Below are positions 49,964-60,171 of a DNA stretch of 64,000 bases, one piece after another. The translations under genes were made by a program, and so were the position numbers. Positions within the stretch are counted from its first letter, which is position 1, and every line of letters starts with the position of its first letter. The DNA lies in assembly GCA_934278925.1 (NCBI GenBank), contig CAKQWJ010000001.1, positions 149,377-213,376 on the forward strand, given 5' to 3'. The stretch comes from an uncultured Clostridia bacterium. Its GTDB lineage: Bacteria > Bacillota > Clostridia > Peptostreptococcales > Anaerovoracaceae. The notes beneath the pieces were generated by a model. The model ran no database searches, was not told the origin of the DNA, and saw nothing but the letters and a program-made list of their open reading frames with translations.

Positions 49964-51581
49964 TCGAATTATCATCGATAATTTTGCAACCATAGAACAC
50001 CTTTCCTTTGATTTGACGGAAGGGCTGAACATTATCACCGGTGAAACCGGTGCCGGCAAATCCGTACTGGTGGAAGCCATCAGTACTGCTTTAGGTGGTC
50101 GGGCGGACATTTCCATGGTTCGAACCGGAACTGCCAAAGCCCGCATCCAGATTGCCGGAACTTTAGAGGGAGAAGATGTCATCATCGTCCGAGAATTGAT
50201 GGCCTCCGGGAAGAGCATCTCCAAACTCAACGGAGAGATGGTGACCCTGGCCCAGCTTCGGAAATTCTGCAGTACCTTCGTGGACATCCACGGTCAGTAC
50301 GACAACCAGGTGATTCTGGATCCACAGAACCATCTGGAGATTACGGACCGCTACCGCCACAAAGAACTCGCCGGCGAACTGGATACACTGCATGACCTCT
50401 ACCAACAGTATTCGGAACGGAAAAAATCCTACAATTCCCTGCGCTCCGAAGAAGCGGAAGCGCTGCGGCAGCAGGACTTCTACCGATTTGAGTCGGACTA
50501 CATCCGGAATCTGAACCTGTACGATGGCGAGGACGACGAGCTCAAAGAACAGTTGGAGCTCATGAAGAACAGTGAAAAAATATATTCCGCAGTGAACGGC
50601 GCGTACGACAACCTTTATGAAAAGGATGAGTCCGTGCTTTCCGGTCTTCGTAAAGCCATCGACGGACTGCAGACCATCGCCTCCCTCAGCGGAGATTTTG
50701 AGAGCTACGCCCAGACCCTGGACGAGAACTACTACAGCATCGTGGACATCTCCGATGCCCTTCGGGACATGCGGTCTTCCCTGAACTACTCCGATGCGGA
50801 CATCGACCGGGCCTCGGAACGCCTCAGCATCATTGAAGACGCCAAACGAAAATACCGCATGAGCATTCCGGAAATCATCGCATACGGCGAAGAGCTGGCG
50901 GGAAAACTAAATATCATCGACAATTTCGATGCCGAAATCGAACAGCGGCGGAAGGATATGGATGAAGCCTATGCCCGTCTGGAAAAACAAGCCGACCGAG
51001 TCAGCGACCTCCGAAAGGAAAACGGTGAACAGCTCACCCAAGCTTTGACGCGAGAGCTGAAGGATCTGGCCTTCGCCAATTCCGAATTTGCCATCCACAC
51101 TACGCGCCTTCCGGAAATCGGTCCCAACGGCTACGATGCCATGGAGTACATGATTTCCACCAACCCGGGAGAGCCTCTGCGGCCTCTTTCCCGCATCGCT
51201 TCCGGCGGTGAAATTTCCCGAATTATGCTGGCGTTCAAGCACATCATCGGTGACAACGATTCGGTGGAAACCATGATTTTCGATGAAATCGACACGGGCA
51301 TCAGCGGAAAAACCGCCCTGGTGGTGGGCAAAAAAATGCGAGAGATTTCGGAACATCACCAGATTCTCTGCATCACCCACCTGCCTCAGATTGCGGCCTA
51401 CGGAAATTCCAACTTCCGGATCCAGAAGAGCCTGTCAGAGAATTCCACCCACACGAATATTCTCCGGCTGGATGAGGACGGCAAAATCCACATGCTGGCG
51501 GGCATGATCAGCGGAGATCCGGACAGCACCAGTGCACTGGATGCCGCACGGGAACTGAATGCCTCTGCCGCGGTAAAATAA
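49956..51581 (+). CDS. recN: DNA repair protein RecN
   Basis: An SMC-like ATPase for double-strand break repair. The 541-aa protein has Walker A GETGAGKSVL near residue 30, a central coiled coil (about 150-360), the ABC signature RIASGGEISRIMLAFK and the Walker B region IFDEIDTGISGK. Slightly shorter than the usual 550-570 aa. Its start lies inside the argR end. The transcript ends at the bidirectional hairpin 51631-51667. Confidence 0.96.
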   Translation: MINRIIIDNFATIEHLSFDLTEGLNIITGETGAGKSVLVEAISTALGGRADISMVRTGTAKARIQIAGTLEGEDVIIVRELMASGKSISKLNGEMVTLAQLRKFCSTFVDIHGQYDNQVILDPQNHLEITDRYRHKELAGELDTLHDLYQQYSERKKSYNSLRSEEAEALRQQDFYRFESDYIRNLNLYDGEDDELKEQLELMKNSEKIYSAVNGAYDNLYEKDESVLSGLRKAIDGLQTIASLSGDFESYAQTLDENYYSIVDISDALRDMRSSLNYSDADIDRASERLSIIEDAKRKYRMSIPEIIAYGEELAGKLNIIDNFDAEIEQRRKDMDEAYARLEKQADRVSDLRKENGEQLTQALTRELKDLAFANSEFAIHTTRLPEIGPNGYDAMEYMISTNPGEPLRPLSRIASGGEISRIMLAFKHIIGDNDSVETMIFDEIDTGISGKTALVVGKKMREISEHHQILCITHLPQIAAYGNSNFRIQKSLSENSTHTNILRLDEDGKIHMLAGMISGDPDSTSALDAARELNASAAVK

Positions 51582-51630
51582 GAATCGGCTTTTATCAAAT
51601 TACCGGGGAATCAAACTTTACAGCATTCAA

Positions 51631-51667
51631 AAACCTGTGGGCTGCAACACACGCAACCCACAGGTTT
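51631..51667. terminator. Bidirectional terminator between recN and the 61-aa gene
   Basis: AAACCTGTGGG pairs with CCCACAGGTTT, with inner TGC/GCA pairs around a short loop. It serves the convergent recN and small membrane gene. A second plus-strand T-tailed hairpin (GTTAAAT-TAC-ATTTAAC then TTTTTTT, 51987-52010) lies further on without an obvious gene. Confidence 0.75.
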
Positions 51668-51684
51668 AGTTCTATACGTTTCTT

Positions 51685-51870
51685 CTAGTTATCCGCATCA
51701 TTATCTTCATTGTTTTTATCATTATCTGTATTGTGTTTTTGTTTTCTAAATTGGCTTAAGTACAGATCAATTCCCGGTATTTTCCGAAGAATGCGGTACA
51801 ACAAGTAAAACATGCCTGCGTAAATGAAAAGGTTTATTACCAGAATCGCAAGTTGAAGTAATGTATTCAT
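51685..51870 (-). CDS. Small single-pass membrane protein with acidic tail
   Basis: A 61-aa protein: one membrane helix (about 5-27, LLQLAILVINLFIYAGMFYL), a basic juxtamembrane stretch, then an Asn/Asp-rich tail ending NNEDNDADN. The ATG at 51870 has GAGGTG upstream; an in-frame ATG 9 nt earlier is less well placed. It has its own promoter (51929-51957) and a terminator. No known family. Confidence 0.55.
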   Translation of the reverse strand: MNTLLQLAILVINLFIYAGMFYLLYRILRKIPGIDLYLSQFRKQKHNTDNDKNNEDNDADN

Positions 51871-51928
51871 ATTCTTCACCTCTTTGTTATAGAACAGTTT
51901 TACGTGCCATCTCTATCCCTGTTCTTAC

Positions 51929-51957
51929 ATTATAAAGGATTTACGCTCTTGTGTACA
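51929..51957 (-). promoter_or_regulatory. Promoter of the 61-aa membrane protein gene
   Basis: On the minus strand: -35 TGTACA (51952-51957), 17-nt spacer, -10 TATAAT (51929-51934), 58 nt before the start. Confidence 0.55.
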
Positions 51958-52021
51958 TTAAATTATATTTTTTACATCCAAGTTTTGTTAAATTACATTT
52001 AACTTTTTTTCTATTCCCTCC

Positions 52022-53098
52022 CTACACATGCAGAATAAACGCTTCCAGGGCGGCCCGGTCGCTTAGATTTCCCCGCTTAATGTCCCGGTCCGCGTTGTAC
52101 AGCTGAATCAGCAAATCGCGAATTCTGTTTTTGCGGAATTTCTTCGCAGCGCCGTAGGCCTTCTTGAACCGAAATTCGTTGACGCCGGTTTCCTTTGCCA
52201 TCCGCTTTAGGTCCACCCCTTTCTCGATGGCCACATGGGCATCGTACATCATCTCGAACTGGCTGATGAGAAGGCCGATGATCTTGAAAGAGTCTTTGGG
52301 GTTCTCGTACAGGATGTTCTCCGTCAGGGTGATGGCCGCCTTCCGATTGCCGCTCATCAGGGCGTCGATAAGGCGGAACACGAATTTGTCCGCATCCCCC
52401 GCTATCAGATCCTCGATTTCTTCATTGGTAATCTGCTCTCCCTTCGTGGAATAGAGGATTTTGTGAAGGTCGTTTTCCAAGTCGTCCAGGCGATAGACGC
52501 TCTCTTCGTTACAATAACCGGACAGATCGATCAGGTAGTTCAGCTGGTTCCGGGTCATCTGCTTTCCCGCCGCCTTGACCCGCTTCCCGATAAAACCTTC
52601 CAGCTCCGCCCGATTCAGGGTATTCATCTCGTACCCGGAGGATTTCTGCAGGAGCTTCTTTCCGTAGGCCGTCAGACCGCAGTTTCGAGGGCTGGAATCC
52701 TTGTAGTACTGCGCATCCACCGTCATGATAATCATGGACGCGTACTCGCTGTGATCCGCCCCGGCCGCGTACTCCAGCAGCCGGGCGCCGGGCCCTTCCC
52801 GAAATTCTTCCAGCTCTTCCTTCCCTTTCTTCTGGAAAAGCCACGGGTAATTCCGAACGATCAGCACCCGGTGGCCGGGGAACATGGACGGGGTTCGTGC
52901 CATGCCGATGACCTCGTCGATATCCACCTGGGCACCGTCGAATTCACGGACGTTCTGCGCCTGGAATTCCTTTCCGCCGTATTTTTTCTTCATCTGATTC
53001 ACTGCCCAGTGAACCAGAAAGTTTTCCTTTCCCGTGAGCATCACCACGTTGTTGAACATGCTGCTCCGCAAATCTTTTCGAAAATCTTTATATGACAT
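52022..53098 (-). CDS. holA: DNA polymerase III delta subunit
   Basis: The clamp-opening subunit of the clamp loader. The 358-aa protein has the family layout: an N-terminal domain with VMLTGKENFLVHWAVNQM, a middle domain with TVDAQYYKDSSPRN, and a C-terminal helical collar ending LSDRAALEAFILHV. It directly follows comEC (0-nt gap), the common Bacillota order, so it may depend on the comEC promoter. Confidence 0.92.
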   Translation of the reverse strand: MSYKDFRKDLRSSMFNNVVMLTGKENFLVHWAVNQMKKKYGGKEFQAQNVREFDGAQVDIDEVIGMARTPSMFPGHRVLIVRNYPWLFQKKGKEELEEFREGPGARLLEYAAGADHSEYASMIIMTVDAQYYKDSSPRNCGLTAYGKKLLQKSSGYEMNTLNRAELEGFIGKRVKAAGKQMTRNQLNYLIDLSGYCNEESVYRLDDLENDLHKILYSTKGEQITNEEIEDLIAGDADKFVFRLIDALMSGNRKAAITLTENILYENPKDSFKIIGLLISQFEMMYDAHVAIEKGVDLKRMAKETGVNEFRFKKAYGAAKKFRKNRIRDLLIQLYNADRDIKRGNLSDRAALEAFILHV

Positions 53099-55408
53099 CT
53101 AATTTATCATCCTATCTACTATAATCTTATTCCGGCGCACCCGCAGGCCGATGGCCCCGTGCCGGTCGTTTCGGTACACCGGAATATTCCGCCGCTTCAG
53201 CTTCTTCAAAGTCTCTTCGTGGGGATGCCCGTAACGGTTCCTTTTGCCCACCTGAATCACCGCCGCCTTGGGGCGCACCGCATCCAGAAACGCCTCGCTG
53301 CTGCTGCTGTGACTTCCGTGATGGGCCACCTTCAGCACATCGCACCGAAGTTCCCGCGTACCCGCGTAGTATTTTACCATATCCGCCTCGCCTTCCTCAA
53401 GGAGATCGCCGGTCACCAGGATGCGGATGCCCCGGTAATCGATTCGATAGACCCCGTTCAGGAGATTTTCGTCGCTGCTTTCCGCCTCCGTCACCCCGCC
53501 CGGCAGCTCGTCGGATTCCGGCCAAAGGACCTTCACGGTCATCTCATCGGAGATTCGAATCACCTCTCCCCGCCGCAGCAGCCGCGCCCCCTTGGGCGTC
53601 TCCGGAAGTCCCCGGTACACTCCCGGCAACGCAAATGCTTTTACCGGCAAAACCTCCGATAACTCCTGCACTCCGCGAAAATGGTCCATGTGAAGGTGCG
53701 TGCAAATGGACAGATCCAGCGTCCGCGCCCCGTTCTTCAGCAGATAAGGCTGCAGCGTTCCCGTGCCCACGTTCCGCTTGGAATCGCCGCCCCCGTCGAT
53801 GAGCACGTTCTTGCCGCCGCTTCGCAGATGAATGGCATCCCCCTGCCCCACATCGATAAAAACAACCTCGGCCCCGGCCAGAGGATTCCGAAATCCCAAA
53901 ACCAGCAACAGTGCGGGAATCGTAAGAATCAACAGGAGGTACCGCAAATTCCTCCCATCCCGCCGAAGAACCATCACCCGAAACAGTTCAGAACTCAGAA
54001 ACAGGAGAACCAGGTAGAATAGGATGAGCTTTGCCGTCCCCGTTGAGGTGAAGCTCCCGCTGAGACTTCCGTTCATATGGAGCATCCGATTCAGTCCCAC
54101 CAGCAGTTCGGTGAGTCGGCTTATGCTTTCTGCCGGAATGCCGCCGGGTGAAATCAGGCCGCTGAACAGAAACAGGATGACCCCGCAGGGAACCAGCACC
54201 GATGCCAGGAAAATAATGGGCAGGTTGATCACTACCGTCAGCGGATTGAACCGATTGAAGGCGTATATCTGAAAGGGAATCATCATCATCTGGAGCGACA
54301 TCAGAGAGGCTAGCCCCTCTCCCAGAAAATGGCTCAGCGGCCGGGTGAGGAAAGCCATTCCCAGAATCGCCAGGTAGGACATGATGAAACCGGTCTGAAA
54401 CAGCTGATATGGCTGCACTATCAGCACCCCAAAGGCCGCGGCGGCGGTGCCCGTGGTGAGGTCGAAGGCGCGATTGAGATACATCCCGCTCATGGAGAGG
54501 ATGGCAATCAGCACCGCCCGCAGGGTAGACGGGCTCCACTCCGTGAGCTCGCCGTAGAGAATCAGCACCAGAAAAATGCCCATCGTAATCTTCCAATACT
54601 TTCGCTTCCGAGCCAGGGCGTTTAGAAGCGCAATTAAGAAACCCACGTGCAGTCCGCTGACCGCCAGGATGTGGGCAGTTCCGTTTTCCGTGAATTCCCG
54701 ATAGGTTTCTTCCTCCAGTTCCCCTCGGTCCCCGAAGAGGATTCCCTTCAGGAACCCCCGCACCGCCGGCCGATGGTGAAATTTATCCAGGAAATCATTT
54801 CGCCGCTGCTGCAACTTCCGATGGAAAACATCTGCCGGCCGGCGGGATATGCTGCGTGTTCGGCTTCCTTGGGCGTTTACGGTGTACACAATCCCCTTCC
54901 CCTTTAGGTGCAGGCGGTAGTTAAAGCATCCCGGATTTCGGGCCTCTTCCGGAAGGGACAGTTCTCCGGACACCCGGGCAACGGTTCCCACGGAAAGGGG
55001 GCTTCGGTTCTCCGAATAGTCTCGGCACAGGATCCGGCGGCAGCCGGAAGGAAGGGCGGCGGTGCCCTCATAGGCGATGTATTTTTCCTGCTCCCGGACG
55101 TGAAGGATTTTCATTTCTTTAAAGGCGGTTTGGTCCCGCTTCAGCAGGGCTTCGTCGGTGTAATAGCGGTTGTAGTTCAGTGCGAAATTGAAAAATCCCA
55201 CCATCAGAAAAAGAAGCATGACGCGAAGCTGTTTTCGCGTCATGCCATACTCTTTACCCATCTGTTCCGATATTGCGGCGAAGCTCCCGGCAATCCCGGC
55301 AAGAAGAACGATGCCTTCCACCGGCCGGTGCCGCTCCAGACATATGTACCCTGCGGTAATTCCTGCAATCAGCATTCCCGTGTATATCATCAATTTTCTG
55401 CGATCCAT
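53099..55408 (-). CDS. comEC: ComEC/Rec2 DNA-uptake channel
   Basis: A 769-aa membrane protein that carries single-stranded DNA into the cell during natural transformation. It has N-terminal helices and an OB-like domain (to about 220), the Competence domain with HILAVSGLHVGFLIALLNAL, and a C-terminal metallo-beta-lactamase-like domain with THLHMDHFRG and VAHHGSHSSSS. All three parts are intact. The ATG at 55408 is only 6 nt from the -10 of a candidate promoter, so either the mRNA is leaderless or the start is a later ATG (55390). No comEA precedes it in this window. Confidence 0.93.
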   Translation of the reverse strand: MDRRKLMIYTGMLIAGITAGYICLERHRPVEGIVLLAGIAGSFAAISEQMGKEYGMTRKQLRVMLLFLMVGFFNFALNYNRYYTDEALLKRDQTAFKEMKILHVREQEKYIAYEGTAALPSGCRRILCRDYSENRSPLSVGTVARVSGELSLPEEARNPGCFNYRLHLKGKGIVYTVNAQGSRTRSISRRPADVFHRKLQQRRNDFLDKFHHRPAVRGFLKGILFGDRGELEEETYREFTENGTAHILAVSGLHVGFLIALLNALARKRKYWKITMGIFLVLILYGELTEWSPSTLRAVLIAILSMSGMYLNRAFDLTTGTAAAAFGVLIVQPYQLFQTGFIMSYLAILGMAFLTRPLSHFLGEGLASLMSLQMMMIPFQIYAFNRFNPLTVVINLPIIFLASVLVPCGVILFLFSGLISPGGIPAESISRLTELLVGLNRMLHMNGSLSGSFTSTGTAKLILFYLVLLFLSSELFRVMVLRRDGRNLRYLLLILTIPALLLVLGFRNPLAGAEVVFIDVGQGDAIHLRSGGKNVLIDGGGDSKRNVGTGTLQPYLLKNGARTLDLSICTHLHMDHFRGVQELSEVLPVKAFALPGVYRGLPETPKGARLLRRGEVIRISDEMTVKVLWPESDELPGGVTEAESSDENLLNGVYRIDYRGIRILVTGDLLEEGEADMVKYYAGTRELRCDVLKVAHHGSHSSSSEAFLDAVRPKAAVIQVGKRNRYGHPHEETLKKLKRRNIPVYRNDRHGAIGLRVRRNKIIVDRMIN

Positions 55409-55414
55409 GGGAAC

Positions 55415-55448
55415 ATTATACTGCAGGAATTTTTCCCCTTCAGTACAC
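55415..55448 (-). promoter_or_regulatory. comEC promoter with a 16-nt motif shared with 48394
   Basis: On the minus strand GTGTACTGAAGGGGAA (55433-55448) stands 12 nt before TATAAT (55415-55420). Transcription would begin close to the annotated ATG. Confidence 0.5.
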
Positions 55449-55500
55449 GTTTACTTTCATCGGGAATCTTTTAAACCCGGTTATGAGTCAATCGACTCGC

Positions 55501-56676
55501 CTACTCTTCATCGGCCCCGCTGTTTTCGAAGTCGTGAATGTTGTACAAGTTGATGTGCAGCTTGCCCTTTTTCAGGCTGTAGGTGATTCCGTCGCCGTTT
55601 GCATGCTGGTAGCAAGTCCGGCCGTCACTCATTTTCTGCTTTTTCAAACCGGCCTTCTTTACCGCGGCCAAGTATTTTTTTACCTGATCCTTGCTCACCT
55701 TCTTGTAGTAGATGTGAACATCCGGATCCTCGCCCCAATGCTCGGTATCGTAACGGAGTTTGCCGAACTTTGCGCCAAAGTCCGGAACCTTCGTTCCCTG
55801 ATACTTGGACGGAACCGTTACCTTGCAACGCATCTTCACGCCGTTTCTCACAGCGGTGATGGTGCACTTGCCCGCTTTTCGAGCCGTAATCTTGCCCTTG
55901 GAATTCACCGTCGCCACCTTCTTGTTGGAAGTGGTCCACTTAATCTTTCCGGAGCCGCCGGTAACCCTCTGCTGATAATACGCCGTATTATGAACGGTCG
56001 CTTTCTTGCTTCTGAGCTTCGGATTCCGTACGTATACGGTGCACACATACTTCTTACCCTTGTGAATCGCGGTTACTTTGCACTTTCCGGCTTTCTTTCC
56101 TTTAATCTTTCCCTTGGAAGATACCGTTGCAATCTTCTTGGAAGAAGTCTTCCATTTCACCTTCGATGTGGCACCCAGCAGTTTGTTGGTCTGGGAACTC
56201 TGCTTCCACAGCGTCACCTTTGTGTATTTGAGTTTCGGAACGACCGTTACCTTACAGGTAATTACCTTTCCGTTCGGGAAGGTTGCGGAAATGGTGCACT
56301 TGCCGGCCTTCATAGCGGCCACTTTACCATCCTGGTCCACCGTTGCCACCTTCTTATTGGTAGTTTCCCAATACACGTCGATGAAGGATCCTGCCGGATT
56401 TTCATTGATTACCGACAGCTGCATTTTCTCGCCGGCTTTCATCTTCGCCGACGTCTTGCTCATGTCTCCGGACTCGGCGTATACATCCTCCACCCCATCC
56501 GGCTCGTCCGAATCGGTCGCATCATCCGGATTGGTTGAATTCGGCGTATTCATTTCGGTTTGCGGAGCCCCGTTCGGGGGTTCGCTTCCATTTCCGGTAT
56601 CACCGAATGCCACCATCGGAAGCATCGAGAAAAATACCGCTCCTGCCACAAGAATGGCAAAAAATTTCTTCTTCAT
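55501..56676 (-). CDS. Secreted protein with bacterial Ig-like (Big_2) domains
   Basis: A 391-aa exported protein. Signal peptide (1-25, ending MVAFG), an acidic Pro/Asn/Asp-rich linker (26-68), three Big_2-like domains (about 70-150, 150-225, 225-300) each with a W-x-T/S-S/T-N/S-K-K-x-A-T-V core (YWETTNKKVATV, KWKTSSKKIATV, KWTTSNKKVATV), then a unique lysine-rich C-terminal domain of about 90 aa (VHIYYKKVSKDQVKKYL). No sortase motif. Big_2 domains act in adhesion or as spacers. The ribosome site is AAAGGAGG. Confidence 0.85.
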   Translation of the reverse strand: MKKKFFAILVAGAVFFSMLPMVAFGDTGNGSEPPNGAPQTEMNTPNSTNPDDATDSDEPDGVEDVYAESGDMSKTSAKMKAGEKMQLSVINENPAGSFIDVYWETTNKKVATVDQDGKVAAMKAGKCTISATFPNGKVITCKVTVVPKLKYTKVTLWKQSSQTNKLLGATSKVKWKTSSKKIATVSSKGKIKGKKAGKCKVTAIHKGKKYVCTVYVRNPKLRSKKATVHNTAYYQQRVTGGSGKIKWTTSNKKVATVNSKGKITARKAGKCTITAVRNGVKMRCKVTVPSKYQGTKVPDFGAKFGKLRYDTEHWGEDPDVHIYYKKVSKDQVKKYLAAVKKAGLKKQKMSDGRTCYQHANGDGITYSLKKGKLHINLYNIHDFENSGADEE

Positions 56677-56913
56677 GACAAACCTCCTTTCTGTTCATCA
56701 TCGGGCTTGCTCTCCGACCTTGAATCCGTCGGCCGCCCTATTGCGCAGTGCTTCGTACTGTCATTTTAAACTATTTGGTTATTCTTAACAGCACTCGAAA
56801 GAGTACATTTGACAAATCCGAAGATTCCGTTTAGACTTTTAAAATCACTATTGTGTCGTTTGAGTTTACGTTATAAAATTCCATTATAGAAAAAACAGAA
56901 AGGGTGGTCTTTC

Positions 56914-58287
56914 ATGAGTACGAATTCAAGCAGTACCCATCTGATGACGGAAGGAAATATTCTCAAAGAAATTCTCCTGTTTTCCGTCCCGTTGATCCTG
57001 GGAAACCTGCTGCAACAATTTTACAATACCTTCGACTCCATCATCGTGGGAAAATGCGTCGGCGCCAATGCGCTGGCAGCCGTGGGTTCCAGCGGGTCCA
57101 TGATTTTTCTGATTATCTCTTTCGCCCAGGGTGCGGCCGTGGGCGCCGGGGTCATCGTCTCCCAATACCTGGGGGGCCAGAATCGAAACGGAGTTCAGAA
57201 GACGGTCCATACTTCCATCGCCATCGCTCTTTTTCTGGGCGTTGTCATGAGCATCCTGGGTGTTCTGGTCAGCCGACCGCTGCTCCTGTGGATGGACACG
57301 CCGAAAGAGGTCTTGCCGGAATCCATCGTCTATCTGAAAATTTATTTTGCGGGAACGATTTTTACCGTGCTGTATAACATGGTTTCCGGCATACTGAATG
57401 CCGTGGGAAACTCCAAGCGTTCGCTGATCTACCTGGCCATCGCCTCCATCACCAATATCGTCTTGGATATTGTCCTGGTGGCCATCCTACGGATGGGCAT
57501 CGCCGGTGCAGCCATCGCTACGGTATTCAGCCAGTTCATATCCTGCGTATTCTCCATGCGCTTCCTGCTGAAAACGAATGAGTCCTATCAGGTTTCTCTG
57601 AAGAAAATCCGTTTTCACAAAATGGTGTGCATTCGGATTATCAAGGTGGGTCTTCCGGCGGGAATTCAGAACACGGTCATCGCCATTTCCAACGTGTTGG
57701 TACAGGCCAGCGTCAACGGCTTCGGTGCAACGCCCATGGCCGGATTCGGCGCGTACCTGAAGGTCGATGGATTCAACATCCTTCCGGTGATGAGCATCAG
57801 CATGGCGGTTACCACCTTCACCGGACAGAATTTCGGTGCCGGAAAGCTGGACCGGGTGAAGAAGGGGATGAACAAAACTCTGTGGATCGGCATCATCTAC
57901 ACCATCGTCACCGGAGCCCTGATTCTGTTCTTCGCCGACCCGATTATGCACCTGTTCACCGACGATCCGGGGGTTGTGGCCTACGGGAAGCAAGCCATGC
58001 ATTACTTCTGTCCGTTCTACTGGCTGCTGAGCATCCTTCACGGACTGGCGGGAACCATCCGTGGAACGGGAAAAAGCATTCCGCCGATGGCCGTGCTGCT
58101 GATTTCCCTCTGCCTCTTCCGGATTTTCTGGATTCAGCTGATTCTTCCTCGCTATACCACGATTGACGGTGTCTTCATCCTGTACCCGATTTCCTGGGCG
58201 GTGGGCGTCGTGCTGATGATTCTCTACACCGTATTCGGACACTGGCTCTATCCAACGAGTCACAAGGACAAATTCCACCAAGGATAA
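56914..58287 (+). CDS. MATE-family multidrug/cation exporter
   Basis: A 457-aa membrane protein with 12 helices in two homologous halves, typical of the NorM/DinF MATE family (Na+- or H+-driven export). The N-terminal ILKEILLFSVPLILGNLLQQ and GANALAAVGSSGSMIFL are characteristic. The ribosome site is GGGTGG. The substrate is unknown. It stands alone between an Ig-like protein gene (divergent) and the convergent Na/Pi gene with a shared terminator. The 237-bp upstream gap holds AT-rich -10-like words but no clear promoter pair. Confidence 0.92.
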   Translation: MSTNSSSTHLMTEGNILKEILLFSVPLILGNLLQQFYNTFDSIIVGKCVGANALAAVGSSGSMIFLIISFAQGAAVGAGVIVSQYLGGQNRNGVQKTVHTSIAIALFLGVVMSILGVLVSRPLLLWMDTPKEVLPESIVYLKIYFAGTIFTVLYNMVSGILNAVGNSKRSLIYLAIASITNIVLDIVLVAILRMGIAGAAIATVFSQFISCVFSMRFLLKTNESYQVSLKKIRFHKMVCIRIIKVGLPAGIQNTVIAISNVLVQASVNGFGATPMAGFGAYLKVDGFNILPVMSISMAVTTFTGQNFGAGKLDRVKKGMNKTLWIGIIYTIVTGALILFFADPIMHLFTDDPGVVAYGKQAMHYFCPFYWLLSILHGLAGTIRGTGKSIPPMAVLLISLCLFRIFWIQLILPRYTTIDGVFILYPISWAVGVVLMILYTVFGHWLYPTSHKDKFHQG

Positions 58288-58326
58288 CAAAGGTCAATTC
58301 GTGGTATTAATAAAATATCACACTAG

Positions 58327-58358
58327 AAAATGCGGTCTCCAATCGGAGCCGCATTTTT
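58327..58358. terminator. Bidirectional terminator between the MATE and Na/Pi genes
   Basis: AAAATGCGGTCTCC pairs with GGAGCCGCATTTTT (one mismatch) with a 4-nt loop; it has T-runs in both directions. Confidence 0.85.
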
Positions 58359-58368
58359 CATATTCATA

Positions 58369-60057
58369 TTATTGATTCACCGCTTCATCTTCTGCCGGAA
58401 CCACCGTCACATTCGGCATTTCCATTTCTTTCGGATTGATATCCGAAAGCGCGTATGCAACGTTATACGCATGGTCGCCGCAGCGCTCCAGGTCCGTTAC
58501 CAGGTTGGTGAAGATGACACCGGCCAGCGGATCGCAGGTATTTCCCATCAGACGAACGATATGGTGGTCCACCAATTCCTTCTCCTGACGGTCCAGCCGG
58601 TTCTCCAGCTTCTCAATCCGCTGCAGCGGAATGGTCTCGCCGGATTCGAATACATCCACCGCCAATTCCACGATTTCCACCGCATCTCGGGCCATCATGT
58701 ACAGTTCATCCCGTGCATCCGGCGACATCACGCTGTGTTTTGCCTGCATCTGCTCCGCGTACTCCACGATGTTCACCGCGTGATCCGAAAGACGCTCGAA
58801 ATCCGTTACGGTAATGGAGAACTCGGACATATGCTTCAAGCCTTCCGAACCGAAGGCGAAATCTCGAAGGTCCGCCATTCCTTCATCAATCAAATCGTTG
58901 AGAATATCCACGCTGTCTTCCCGAATCCGAATCTGTTCCGCTTTGGACGTATCGTAGTCGAAGAAGCATTCCACCGATTCCCGCAGGTTCTTTGCCGCAA
59001 TGCGTCCCATTCTGGCAATTTCCAGCTGGGTCTGACGAAGGGCGATACTGGTCGGCATCTTCTTCACGTTGATCATGTACTGCAGCGAACGATCCATCAT
59101 CCGCTCGTTCTCTTCCGGCAGCACCGGGATAAGACGTTCTACTATTTTTACCAGATACTTCATGAACGGTAGTTCGATGATTACCGCAATAATGGCGAAC
59201 ATCGTGTGGGTATTCGCAATCTGTCTTCCGATGTCGTTCGGGGACAGGGATTGAATTGCGGTGAGAATCTGCGGAAAGATTGCAATCAGAATCATCAGCA
59301 CCACGGCACGAATCAGGTTAAACACCAGGTTCAGGATGGCCGAACGCTTTCCGTTCCGGTTCACCGTCAGGGATGCGATCAGGTTCGGCGTCACGGAACC
59401 GATGGCCGCACCGATGACCAGGTACACCGCCGTATGATAGCTCAGCAGTCCCTGTACCGCAAAGGCCTGGAAGATAACCGTCGAAGAGGATGAACTCTGC
59501 AGCAGCGCCGTAAAGGCCACGCCAAAGAGCACCGCCAGGAACGGATTATCCAGTCCGGAAATCACTCGGATAAAGGATTCGCTCTGGGACAGAGGGGCAA
59601 TCGCCGACTTCATGATGGTAATACCCACGAAGAGCATTCCGAAGCCCATGATTACCTCGCCCACGTATTTCACCGTGTTGTTCTTGACGAACAGGAATGC
59701 CACCACACCCAGGAACATAATCACCGGTGCGTAGGCCGCCAGGTTGAAGGCCGTAATCTGTGCCGTCACCGTGGTACCGATATTGGCACCCATGATAACG
59801 CCCAGCGCCTGGAACAGGGTCATCATGCCCGAGTTAACAAAACCGATTACCATAATGTCCGTCGCCGAAGAGCTCTGCACCAGAATGGTCATCACCATTC
59901 CCACGAACACCGCAGTAATCTTATTGGACGTCGCTTTCTCCAGAATCGCTTGAAGGTTGTCTCCGGCCGCATCCTTCAGCCCCGCCGACATGACGGTCAT
60001 GCCGTAGAGGAACAGCCCCACACCTCCAAGCAGCGAAAACGCATCAAGTAAGGTCAT
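58369..60057 (-). CDS. Na/Pi cotransporter family protein with PhoU-like domain
   Basis: A 562-aa protein of the NptA/YjbB type. Two homologous membrane halves (about 1-310) each carry the QSSSAT/QSSSSS signature (TILVQSSSATDIMVIGF and ALLQSSSSSTVIFQAF), followed by a C-terminal PhoU-like helical domain (about 340-550). It moves phosphate with sodium, in or out; the PhoU part suggests control by phosphate status. The ribosome site is AGGAG. No pst or pho genes are adjacent. Confidence 0.92.
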   Translation of the reverse strand: MTLLDAFSLLGGVGLFLYGMTVMSAGLKDAAGDNLQAILEKATSNKITAVFVGMVMTILVQSSSATDIMVIGFVNSGMMTLFQALGVIMGANIGTTVTAQITAFNLAAYAPVIMFLGVVAFLFVKNNTVKYVGEVIMGFGMLFVGITIMKSAIAPLSQSESFIRVISGLDNPFLAVLFGVAFTALLQSSSSSTVIFQAFAVQGLLSYHTAVYLVIGAAIGSVTPNLIASLTVNRNGKRSAILNLVFNLIRAVVLMILIAIFPQILTAIQSLSPNDIGRQIANTHTMFAIIAVIIELPFMKYLVKIVERLIPVLPEENERMMDRSLQYMINVKKMPTSIALRQTQLEIARMGRIAAKNLRESVECFFDYDTSKAEQIRIREDSVDILNDLIDEGMADLRDFAFGSEGLKHMSEFSITVTDFERLSDHAVNIVEYAEQMQAKHSVMSPDARDELYMMARDAVEIVELAVDVFESGETIPLQRIEKLENRLDRQEKELVDHHIVRLMGNTCDPLAGVIFTNLVTDLERCGDHAYNVAYALSDINPKEMEMPNVTVVPAEDEAVNQ

Positions 60058-60171
60058 AATACATCTCCTAATCGTAAATCACTTAATTTTACATACGTGG
60101 TTATTGTATCATTTTTGGGACTGTTGCACACTACTTTTGTCCCGGTAAAAATAAATTATTTTACAAACTTT

